From the NCBI GenBank assembly GCA_031581485.1, contig JAVLBA010000005.1:1-64000 (forward strand): a stretch of DNA of 64,000 nt, read 5' to 3'. Both the position numbers and the translations under genes were made by a program. Origin of the DNA: BM506 sp031581485 (GTDB lineage Bacteria > Desulfobacterota > Desulfobulbia > Desulfobulbales > SURF-16). Within the stretch, counting starts at the first letter, position 1. Each line of letters opens with the position of its first letter. Shown here one piece after another: positions 54,432 to 62,264 of the stretch. The notes beneath the pieces were generated by a model. It saw nothing but the letters and a program-made list of their open reading frames with translations, was not told the DNA's origin and ran no database searches.

Positions 54432-54721
54432 GGACTCCTCATCAAGGTTCAAAAAACATCTCCGCAAACGGCCCCAGACACAAATCCGCTCCCCGTTCCG
54501 CCCTCCTATAACAGAGAAAACAGCTGCGGACCACCGCCACATAACAGGCCGTTGAAAAAGGGAGCGAGCGCAGTATTTTTTCAACGGGCAGAAAATGGTT
54601 ATTTCGCCTATACTCCACAGACTGCTCTGGGCAGAAGCCCTGCCGGGCATAAAAACGCTCCCCCCCTCAAAGGGGCGGCCGTCCCATTGAGCCCGGATCA
54701 ACTCTTTGACGTGAGGACAAT
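54432..54721. other. Intergenic region with inverted repeat
   Basis: About 290 bases between divergent genes. It contains an 11-bp inverted repeat (54549-54587). No gene is supported. Confidence 0.4.
54549..54587. repeat. Inverted repeat, possible intergenic repeat element
   Basis: CCGTTGAAAAA and TTTTTCAACGG face each other over 17 bases. The arms, tipped with CCG/CGG and A/T runs, resemble intergenic hairpin repeats known in many proteobacteria. No second copy was noticed in this window. Confidence 0.5.
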
Positions 54722-55033
54722 ATGAAAATAACACTACTCATTCCCCTGCTCCTGGCTTTAACCCTGGTGGCGTCCCCCTCCTTTGCCAAGAAAAATGGTC
54801 ACGACGGGCAGCTGCCCCCCGGGCTGTCCAAAAACGTAAAGCGGGGCAAGGCTCTGCCCCCGGGCTGGCAGAAGAAAATAGCGCCGGGCAAGAAACTGGA
54901 CAGAGAAGTCTATAGGCATGGCGCGATCATTGCCCCGCTGGATCCCCTGGGAATCGTCACCATCAAGATCGACAACAAGGTGCTGCGGGTCCACCAAAAA
55001 AGCATGGAAATATTGGATATCCTGACGCCTTAA
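54722..55033 (+). CDS. Small exported RcnB-like protein
   Basis: A 103-aa periplasmic protein: signal LLIPLLLALTLVASPSFA, then a proline/lysine-rich region with LPPGLSKNVKRGKALPPGW and a C-terminal IDNKVLRVHQKSMEILDIL that resembles RcnB family endings (poorly understood, tied to metal homeostasis in enterobacteria). Metal binding is not demonstrated. GTGAGGAC precedes the ATG. A strong terminator follows. Confidence 0.72.
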   Translation: MKITLLIPLLLALTLVASPSFAKKNGHDGQLPPGLSKNVKRGKALPPGWQKKIAPGKKLDREVYRHGAIIAPLDPLGIVTIKIDNKVLRVHQKSMEILDILTP

Positions 55034-55345
55034 CTTAAAATTTTGTCTGGAGTGGATAGAGGGCTGAAGGGAAAATGCCCTGAACAGGAACAGGCCCTGG
55101 CCGTTCCGGTGAAAAAGAGGGCCAGAACTCTTTTTTATCTTTCCTCTGCCGCCCCGGCCCTGGCCAGGGCGGCAGAGTTTTTTTTCACCTCAAAATCATC
55201 ATCATAATCCCTTACCTGACCTCTTCTCTGAATTCAAATTGCACGCGCACAACCGACAATTCAGGGGAGAGAGAAGCCGCGCAGGTCTTCATCAGCGCTT
55301 GTAGGAAAAAAGAGTGTATCAGCAGCGCATCGTCCCTTTGGCCAC
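55034..55345. other. Region between the RcnB-like gene and the fdh operon
   Basis: About 310 bases. It holds the terminator below. On the leftward strand a 26-aa tail frame (MKTCAASLSPELSVVRV...) continues after the ASKHA gene; it has no ribosome site and I do not call it. Confidence 0.4.
55144..55185 (+). terminator. Intrinsic terminator of the RcnB-like gene
   Basis: CTCTGCCGCC and GGCGGCAGAG form a 10-bp stem over 14 bases, followed by eight T residues (55178-55185). Confidence 0.9.
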
Positions 55346-57328
55346 TTACGATTTTATTCGGCTGGCGCCAAGCCTTTTGCCTGTTGCCGGGAAGAGTGCG
55401 ATGTCGGTATGGGGCAGGAATAAGGAGGCCACATACTGGTCTTTGAAGTCTGGAACCTCGGAGAGCTCGAAACTGGTCATCCGATGGACCACATCCACCA
55501 CATCTTGCCTGATGTGGTTGCTCAAGGCACTCATCCATGATCCCAGCAGCGAACCGTTGCCCACATAGATGACCTTGTCAGGGGATACCTCCGGCAACAG
55601 GCCGATGGTCATGGCGGAATCAAGGTCAATATAGCTGCCGAAGGCCCCGGCCAGGATGATCTGCTCCAGGTCACCGATGGCAAGCCCCACCTCCTCGACC
55701 AGGGTCTTGACCCCGGCGTAGATGGCGGCCTTGGCGCGGATGAAGTTGTCGATATCCACCTCGTTGATGACAATATCGCTAGGAGCCCCTGATTCTTCCT
55801 TCCAGGCCAGGACATATTCATAGCCGCTCCGCCCCGACCGAATGCGGGGCGTATCCAGCTGACGGTTGAATTTGCCGCTTTGGTCAATCACCTTATTTTC
55901 AAAAAGAGTAGCAACGATAACCAGCAGCCCGGAACCGCAAATACCCACGGGTTGCTGGTTGCCGATGGTGATGTTCATCGGCTCCAGGGTGGCGGGATTG
56001 AGACTGAAATCCTCAATGGCGCCGGCGGCGGCCCGCATGCCGTGGGTAATACCGCCGCCCTCAAAAGCCGGCCCGGCAGAGCAGGCGGCACAGGCCAGCC
56101 ACTCCCTGTTGCCGATAACAATCTCGGCATTGGTGCCGATATCGATATAGAGGGTGACCTTGTCGGTGCGATACATCCCGGAACCCATCACCCCGGCCAC
56201 GATATCGCCGCCAACATAACTTGAGATCGAGGGATAGAGGAGTGCCACGGTATGATGGGGCAGCTTGATGTTGAGATCAGCGGCCCTGATCGGGGGGACA
56301 AAGGTGGTTACCGGCACATAGGGGGAGCGCCTGATATTGTCCGGCTCCAGGCCCAGGAGAAGATGGGTCATGGTGGTGTTGCCGGCCAGGGTTATGGAGC
56401 TTATCTCGTCCCGGGTGATCTTGCCTTTTTTCTTGCCTGCCGTAGGGTTGGCTGAGGCCAGCAGATGGTCGATGCAGGAATTGATGCTTTGCACCACCAT
56501 TTCCTGCATCTGTTCTTGCCCTTCCGGATTCTCCGCATGGATGATCCGGCTGATAACGTCTTCGCCGTAGCTTAACTGGCCGTTGTAATCACCATGCCGG
56601 GCCAGCACCTTGCCGGTATTGAGATCAAGGAGAAGGCCATAGACCGTGGTGGTGCCGATATCAAAGGCCAGTCCGAAATTTCTGGACGTCCAGTTGCCGG
56701 GCTGGATATTAATCAGGTGGGTCTTGGTCTTGCTGTTGACGGGATGGGCCAGGGTAACGGTGAGCCGGAAATTATCGTCCCGTAATGCCTTTCGTATCTT
56801 GCCCAGAATCGGCAGACTGGTGACGATGCCCCGCTCATCGTATTGGTTGCTCAGCCCCAGGATAATGCGGCCGGCATCGGCCATGTTGTCCAGCGCCGAG
56901 GCCGGGGGCAGTTCCAGAAAGAGTTTCACCACCGGCGACACAAAGATGCCTTCCTCACGGAGATCCTGAATGTCGAAGCGGTGCATGCCGGCCCGGTGCC
57001 TGACGGGCACGGACGTGGACAGGCCGCCCGTTTTGAGGCTCGATATCTCGGGGACGTTAATGGTGGCATCGCCGGAGACCTTGGCAATGCAGGCCTGCCG
57101 ATAGCCGGCGCTGTAATCTTCCGGGGAAAGTTTATCGCTCCGTCCCCCTTCCACAGTACCTTTTTCCAGAATGACCCGGCATTTGCCGCAGACCCCGGCC
57201 CCGCCGCAGGAGGCATTGATATGGATACCGGCGGCCCGGGCCGCCTTGATAAAGGATTGGCCGCCCTGGATTTCAACCTCGCGGCCGGTGGGCAGAAAAT
57301 GTATTTTATAGAGTTGCTCTTGGCTCAT
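55346..57328 (-). CDS. 2Fe-2S ferredoxin-ASKHA ATPase (DUF4445, RACo-like)
   Basis: A 660-aa protein. Residues 1-95 are a plant-type [2Fe-2S] ferredoxin domain with Cys41, Cys47, Cys50 and Cys80 (CGGAGVCGKC...CIAKV). A middle domain leads to the ASKHA ATPase: FDIGTTTVYGLLLDLNTG, LAGNTTMTHLLLG, GICGSGLLVIV and LAGAFGSYIDLDSAMTIG. In acetogens such proteins (RACo) use ATP to reactivate corrinoid proteins. Here it is the last gene of a formate dehydrogenase operon, starting at the final base of the diaphorase gene (TGATG), with no corrinoid protein nearby. Confidence 0.92.
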   Translation of the reverse strand: MSQEQLYKIHFLPTGREVEIQGGQSFIKAARAAGIHINASCGGAGVCGKCRVILEKGTVEGGRSDKLSPEDYSAGYRQACIAKVSGDATINVPEISSLKTGGLSTSVPVRHRAGMHRFDIQDLREEGIFVSPVVKLFLELPPASALDNMADAGRIILGLSNQYDERGIVTSLPILGKIRKALRDDNFRLTVTLAHPVNSKTKTHLINIQPGNWTSRNFGLAFDIGTTTVYGLLLDLNTGKVLARHGDYNGQLSYGEDVISRIIHAENPEGQEQMQEMVVQSINSCIDHLLASANPTAGKKKGKITRDEISSITLAGNTTMTHLLLGLEPDNIRRSPYVPVTTFVPPIRAADLNIKLPHHTVALLYPSISSYVGGDIVAGVMGSGMYRTDKVTLYIDIGTNAEIVIGNREWLACAACSAGPAFEGGGITHGMRAAAGAIEDFSLNPATLEPMNITIGNQQPVGICGSGLLVIVATLFENKVIDQSGKFNRQLDTPRIRSGRSGYEYVLAWKEESGAPSDIVINEVDIDNFIRAKAAIYAGVKTLVEEVGLAIGDLEQIILAGAFGSYIDLDSAMTIGLLPEVSPDKVIYVGNGSLLGSWMSALSNHIRQDVVDVVHRMTSFELSEVPDFKDQYVASLFLPHTDIALFPATGKRLGASRIKS

Positions 57329-58173
57329 CAGCTGATTTCCATAGCGTTAAGTTTCTTCAACTGGGCGAGGTTGAACACCGGCCCGTCAACGCAGACCAGT
57401 TTACCATCCAGATGGCAATGGCGACAGACCCCAACGCCACATTTCATATGGCGTTCCATGGTGGTGATGATGTCCTTATCGCTGAAGCCTCTTTTCTCCA
57501 GGGCCTTCAAGACGGCCTTAATCATCAGCGGCGGGCCGCAGACCACCCCGCTCTGCTGGGCGGGGTTGATTTCCACCTGCTCAAAAAGCGTGGTAACCAG
57601 ACCGGTATTGCCCTGCCAACCGGCGGAGCCCGAGTCAACGGTAAGCAGGCAGTGGACGGACTGGTTTTGGCGCCAGAGGGCAATGTCGCCCATAAAGGCG
57701 ATATCTTCCGGAGTGCGGCTGCCGTAGAGGATGGTTATGTGACCCTGGTAGTCCGGGTTCGCCAGGCAGCTGTTGATGACCGAAGACAAAGGAGCCAGGC
57801 CAATGCCGCCGGCCACAAAGAGCAGGTCGCGCTGGGCCAGATACTCCATGGGGAAGGGCTTGCCGTACGGCCCCCTGAGGCCGATTATTGCCCCTGTAGT
57901 GAGGCCGTGCATGGCGGTGGTCAAGGTGCCGGCCCGGCGGACACTGAGGCGTATCAGGCCTTTGTCGGCCGGTGTGGATGAAAAGGAGATAGGTGCCTCG
58001 CCGCAATGGGGCAGGGAGACCATCATGAATTGCCCCGGCTGGTAGGAGAAGCTGGCGTTGTCATGCTGATCGACAAATCGCAGCACAAAGGTCTTGATCT
58101 GCGAGTTCTCGCTGATGATTTCGACCACCTGCGCCGGGCGGGGCAGGTAATCCTCGAGGGGGGATCTCTTCAT
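57328..58173 (-). CDS. FAD/NAD(P)-binding oxidoreductase subunit (HydG/AsrB-like)
   Basis: A 281-aa diaphorase of the ferredoxin reductase family. The FAD part holds YQPGQFMMVSLPHCGEAPIS and a G-rich loop GLRGPYGKPFP; NAD binding is in LLFVAGGIGLAPLSSVI; the C-terminal [2Fe-2S] centre has MKCGVGVCRHCHLDGKLVC. It would pass electrons between NAD(P)H and the Fe-S subunit. It starts three bases after the stop of the Fe-S gene, so it is translated with it. Confidence 0.92.
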   Translation of the reverse strand: MKRSPLEDYLPRPAQVVEIISENSQIKTFVLRFVDQHDNASFSYQPGQFMMVSLPHCGEAPISFSSTPADKGLIRLSVRRAGTLTTAMHGLTTGAIIGLRGPYGKPFPMEYLAQRDLLFVAGGIGLAPLSSVINSCLANPDYQGHITILYGSRTPEDIAFMGDIALWRQNQSVHCLLTVDSGSAGWQGNTGLVTTLFEQVEINPAQQSGVVCGPPLMIKAVLKALEKRGFSDKDIITTMERHMKCGVGVCRHCHLDGKLVCVDGPVFNLAQLKKLNAMEIS

Positions 58174-58176
58174 AGG

Positions 58177-59220
58177 TCAGCTTCCTGCGCAGGCCATGTT
58201 GATAAAACGGAGAATGTCGGTGCCGCCAAAGCACATATCGACACAGCGGCCACAGCCCACACAACTCGGCCGGCCATGTTTTTGGACATCGTAGCAGAGT
58301 TTGTGCATGAAGCGCTGGCGGATGGCATCGGTTTTTCGCACCACCGGGTTGTGGCCCCCCGCCATTTTGGTAAAGCCGGAAAAGGTGCAGGCATCCCAGC
58401 TCCTGATCCGTTCGCCGCTCTCTGCCGTGAGGGGCGCGTCGGTAATGGTGAAACAGGTGCAGGTGGGGCAGATGAAGGCGCAGCCGCCGCAATCCTGACA
58501 GCGCTTGGAGAGCTGGTGCCAGATGGCATCGGGAACGCCCTCCCCCTGCAGCCGTTTGATGACCTGGTCCACATGGACTATGTGGCTGAAGCTGCCCCGG
58601 GATTCCAAAAAGGCCTGGTACTGTCTGTGGACATCTTGTTCCTCGGCCGGGGTAAAAAAATGGCGCCATTTTTCAACGATTGCCTGGCCCTGGCTCCGGC
58701 CCACTTCCACCAGAAAGCAATCACCGATATCCGTAAATTGCAGGTCGGCGCCATCCTCCAGAAAAGGACCGCTCTTGGTGGCGTTGCAGAAACAGTTTGG
58801 AAAGGGGTGATTGCAGTTGAGGCCGATCAGGATGGACTTGAGTCTCTTCTGGCGATAAGGGCTGTCGCTGGTTCCGTGCAGAAAGGTAACATCCATATAC
58901 AAGACGCCTGAGAGGTCGCAGGAGCGGACCCCGAAGAAAACCGTCGGCGGCAAAGCGGTGTCGGCAGGGGTGAAGGCATAGGCCTCTGCAGATTCGCAGC
59001 GATAGGTGCAAAGGACTTCCCGTTGGGGAAGCAGGAACTGTTTGATGGAGTTCTGGGGTTGCTTGGCAAGGTCAAGGGTGGCGCTGTCGACATCGTCGAT
59101 CTCGGTGAAGAGGGTGTCACCATGCCGGTTTTGTAGAGGGGCGACCAGGCTATACTCCTTGCTGAGCTTACGGAGAAACGCGGTCAGGTGGTCTTTTTTG
59201 AGGGTTAGTTTGCCGGTCAT
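58177..59220 (-). CDS. 4Fe-4S dicluster electron transfer subunit (HydB/AsrA-like)
   Basis: A 347-aa protein of the Ni,Fe-hydrogenase beta / sulfite reductase A class. C-terminal cluster motifs are CQDCGGCAFICPTCTC and CVGCGRCVDMCFGGTD. N-terminal motifs are FFGVRSCDLSGVLYMD and GLNCNHPFPNCFC. It would link formate dehydrogenase to the FAD/NAD subunit. Gap to fdhA is 37 bases. Confidence 0.92.
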   Translation of the reverse strand: MTGKLTLKKDHLTAFLRKLSKEYSLVAPLQNRHGDTLFTEIDDVDSATLDLAKQPQNSIKQFLLPQREVLCTYRCESAEAYAFTPADTALPPTVFFGVRSCDLSGVLYMDVTFLHGTSDSPYRQKRLKSILIGLNCNHPFPNCFCNATKSGPFLEDGADLQFTDIGDCFLVEVGRSQGQAIVEKWRHFFTPAEEQDVHRQYQAFLESRGSFSHIVHVDQVIKRLQGEGVPDAIWHQLSKRCQDCGGCAFICPTCTCFTITDAPLTAESGERIRSWDACTFSGFTKMAGGHNPVVRKTDAIRQRFMHKLCYDVQKHGRPSCVGCGRCVDMCFGGTDILRFINMACAGS

Positions 59221-59257
59221 GATTGAAGCTCGATTGTGTCAGGGCCAAAAGCCCTTC

Positions 59258-61288
59258 TCAGGTTTTGCTGATGTGGACGGCGCAGACCTTATATTCAGGA
59301 CACTGCGCCAAGGGGTCCCAGGTGTCGATGCAGAGCTTGTTGATCGGCGCCTCGGCAAAATGGAAGGTGGTATATACCGAACCCGGCGGCACCTGGTCGC
59401 TGATTTCGGCGGCCAGCTGAATCATGCCGCGCCTGGAGGCAACCTCCAGCATATCGCCGTTGCGGATCCTCAGTTTGTGGGCGTCGGCTTTGTTGATCTG
59501 CAGCAGGGCCTGGTTGCACTCCCGGTTCAGGGTGCTGCTTTTCCGGGTCATGGTGCCGGTGTGGTAATGATGATAGATCCGGCCGGTGATCAGCATAAAG
59601 GGGTACTCCTGGTCGGGTGGTTCGCTGGGGGGCTGGTGGTCGGCAGGCACGAAATGGCCCTTGCCCCGGGTAAAATAGTATTTATGGAGAAAGGGCGTGC
59701 CTGGATGGCTGCGGTCCCAGCAGGGCCATTGCAGGCCCCAGCACTTCTCCAGACGATCATGATGCATACCGCCATAAATGGGGGCGAGCATGGATATTTC
59801 CTCCATGATCTCGGCCGGGGAGTCGTAATACATGGGGTACCCCAGACGCTGGGAAAGGGCGCTGATAATATCCGCATCGGTGCGACAGTTACCAAGCGGC
59901 GCGATGGCCGGCCGCACCATTTGCACCCGCCGTTCCGAATTGGTAAAGGTGCCGATCTTCTCGGCAAAGGAGGCGGCCGGCAAGACCACGTGGGCCAGTT
60001 GGGCGGTTTCGCTGAGAAAGATATCGGCGACAACCAGAAAATCAAGATTGGTCAAAGTCTCTTGAACCTTGGACAGCACCGGGTCACTGAGCATGGGATT
60101 TTCGCCCATGATATACATGGCGCGGATGGGGCCGGCTTTGCCGCCATGGGTCATTTCCAGCAGAGAAAGGCCTGCTGTGCCGGGCAAAGCAACATTCCAG
60201 GCCCTTTCGAATTTTTCCCGGTAATCATCATTGCCCACCGCTTGATAGCTCGGAAAAACATTGGGCAACGCCCCCATATCGCAGGCACCCTGGACATTGT
60301 TCTGGCCGCGCAGGGGGTCAACCCCGGCATCTTCTTTTTCGATGTTACCGGTCATCATCGCCAGATTGGCCAGGGCCTGGACGTTTCTGGTGCCGCAGAT
60401 ATGCTGGGTGATGCCCAGGCAATAACAGATAACAGCTTTCTGGGCCTGGGCATAAAGCTGGGCCGCCTTGTTGATGCTTTCCAGATCCACGCCGGTGATC
60501 TCCGCCATCTCATCAAGGTCCAGGCGGTAGAGCATGTCGCGCAGCTTGTAGTAGTTTTCGGTGCGCATCTCCACAAAGAGATCGTCAACCAGGTTCTCGT
60601 CCAGGATGATGCGCATCATGGCGTTAAGCAGGGGGATGTCGGTGCCCGGCCTGATGGCCAGATGGATGTCGGCCAATTCGGCCAGCAGGGTTTTTCTGGG
60701 ATCAATGACGATCAGTTTGGCGCCGCCATCAACGGCAGCCAGCATCCTGCGGGCCACCTGGGGATGGGCCTCGGTGGTATTTGAGCCGCTGACCAGGATA
60801 ACCTGGGCATTTTCAATCTCATTGATGGAGTTGGTCATGGCGCCGCTGCCGAATGTGGAGGCAAGACCTGCCACCGTGGGAGCGTGTCAGAGGCGGGCGC
60901 AATGGTCGATGTTGTTGGTCTGCAGCACCGCCCTGGTGAATTTCTGCAGCAGATAATTTTCTTCGTTGGTGCATTTGGCCGAGGAGAGTACCCCGATGCC
61001 CTGGCCGGAAGTCGTGTCGCGAATGCGGCCAAGCTCCGTGGCGGTATAGTCCAAGGCCTCGTCCCAGCTCGCCTGCGTAAGCACACCGTTTTTTCTGATC
61101 AGCGGTTCGGTGAGACGGTCCGGGTGGTGGATAAACTCATGCAGATGCCAACCCTTGACGCACAGGTTGTTACGGGAAATAGGGTGGTTGCGGCTGGCAG
61201 TGGAGCCAACCACCCGGCCCTTTTCTTCATGGAGATACACCCCGCAGCCGCAGCCGCAATATACACACGTGGTCAAAATGTCGGGCAT
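59258..61288 (-). CDS. fdhA: Formate dehydrogenase catalytic subunit, selenocysteine type
   Basis: Molybdopterin oxidoreductase of 676 residues read through TGA at complement(60887..60889), giving Sec134 in TNNIDHCARL-U-HAPTVA, the exact place of the catalytic Sec in FdhF-type enzymes. N-terminal [4Fe-4S] motif is CVYCGCGCGVYLHEEKGR. Other marks: LVSGSNTTEAHPQVARRML, the signature around IYHHYHTGTMTRKS, and a C-terminal molybdopterin domain. It oxidises formate to CO2. The SECIS loop is just downstream of the codon. Both parts are in one frame and no stop occurs besides the UGA. Confidence 0.95.
60860..60889 (-). promoter_or_regulatory. Sec codon and SECIS hairpin of fdhA
   Basis: Read leftward: TGA (60889-60887), then GGCA (60872-60869), loop GGTCT (60868-60864), TGCC (60863-60860). 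The GGUC loop starts 18 bases after the UGA. The stem is short but the loop matches fdhF-type SECIS elements. Confidence 0.8.
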
Positions 61289-61777
61289 GGCCTTGATCCT
61301 TGGTGTTGCTATTTATCCCTGAATAAATCCGTGTATATATCGTATTAGAAAATGAGCATCTTTGGCAACGCAAAGGGGGCAGAACGGCCGTAAAGTTCAC
61401 TTTCAGCTTTTGTTCTGTCTATCGGAGCGTTCCCAAGGCAGCATGCTTAATTGTTGACGGATCATAGCTGTTGCCCCGGACAGCTCCTTCTACATTAATG
61501 ATTCTTCATATTTCCAGATAATTAGCGTGGCCAGGCCCCCTTTTGGGGTGTCAGGCCCAGATTGTCGAGATACTAGAGATAGTCGTCATCGCCCGCAAAA
61601 ACAACCTGGCGGTTGTGCCCGCCTGGAATAATATGATTAAATATGGTTTCTCCTGAATTCCAGAGGGGATAAAGAAACCACGAAGGTCAACAACCGCTGT
61701 GAACCCTTTTCTTCATTATGCTTTTCAAGAGTTGAGCCGCGGCTCTGCGAACCAGAAACAGAGAAGGAGGATTTCCC
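61289..61777. other. Region between fdhA and the membrane gene; possible dehydrogenase relic
   Basis: About 490 bases between divergent genes. The rightward frame near 61550-61652 reads QIVEILEIVVIARKNNLAVV and stops at TGA; it resembles the C-terminal end of a short-chain dehydrogenase, without any start or Rossmann part, so it may be a relic. Confidence is low. No other feature is seen. Confidence 0.35.
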
Positions 61778-62170
61778 ATGAAAAAGAGCATGGTCTATTT
61801 TGCGGCAGGTAGTCTGGGAGGAGTGGTTAATGGCCTGGCGGTCTGGTTTTTCGGCGCCGTGGGGATTACCGGGGCGGTGGGGGTGGCAATCGCGCCGGCC
61901 CTGACCGCAAACTTTCTGTATCCCCGCATCGTCTGGGGCGGCCTCTGGGGATTGCTGTTCCTGCTGCCGCTCAAGAATATGAATATCTTCACCAAAGGGG
62001 CTTTGCTCAGTCTCGCCCCCACCGCCATCCAGCTGTTTGTCGTTTTCCCCCTGAAGACCCACCAGGGTGTGGCCGGATTGGAACTTGGCTTGGCAACCCC
62101 TCTTTTTGCCTTGTTCGTCAACTGGATCTGGGGAGTCGCCACGGCTTTCGCCATTAAAATAGCAAGGTAA
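61778..62170 (+). CDS. Small integral membrane protein
   Basis: A 130-aa protein with about four hydrophobic stretches: SMVYFAAGSLGGVVNGLAVW, GVGVAIAPALTANFL, GLWGLLFLLPL and TPLFALFVNWIWGVATAFAI, with a few charges between. AAGGAGGATTTCCC precedes the ATG. It resembles small 4-helix membrane proteins of unknown role; I do not recognise a family. Confidence 0.7.
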   Translation: MKKSMVYFAAGSLGGVVNGLAVWFFGAVGITGAVGVAIAPALTANFLYPRIVWGGLWGLLFLLPLKNMNIFTKGALLSLAPTAIQLFVVFPLKTHQGVAGLELGLATPLFALFVNWIWGVATAFAIKIAR

Positions 62171-62264
62171 GGAGATTCCAAGAGCCATAAATAAGTAAGG
62201 TGTCTCCCGAACTCTCGAGAGCCTATAATTTCGCTCGCCAACCGGTCAGCAAAGGAGTGGAAAA

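Noticed and set aside
60887..60889. TGA read as a frameshift or nonsense mutation in fdhA
   Set aside because: It is at the known Sec position of formate dehydrogenases with intact sequence on both sides.
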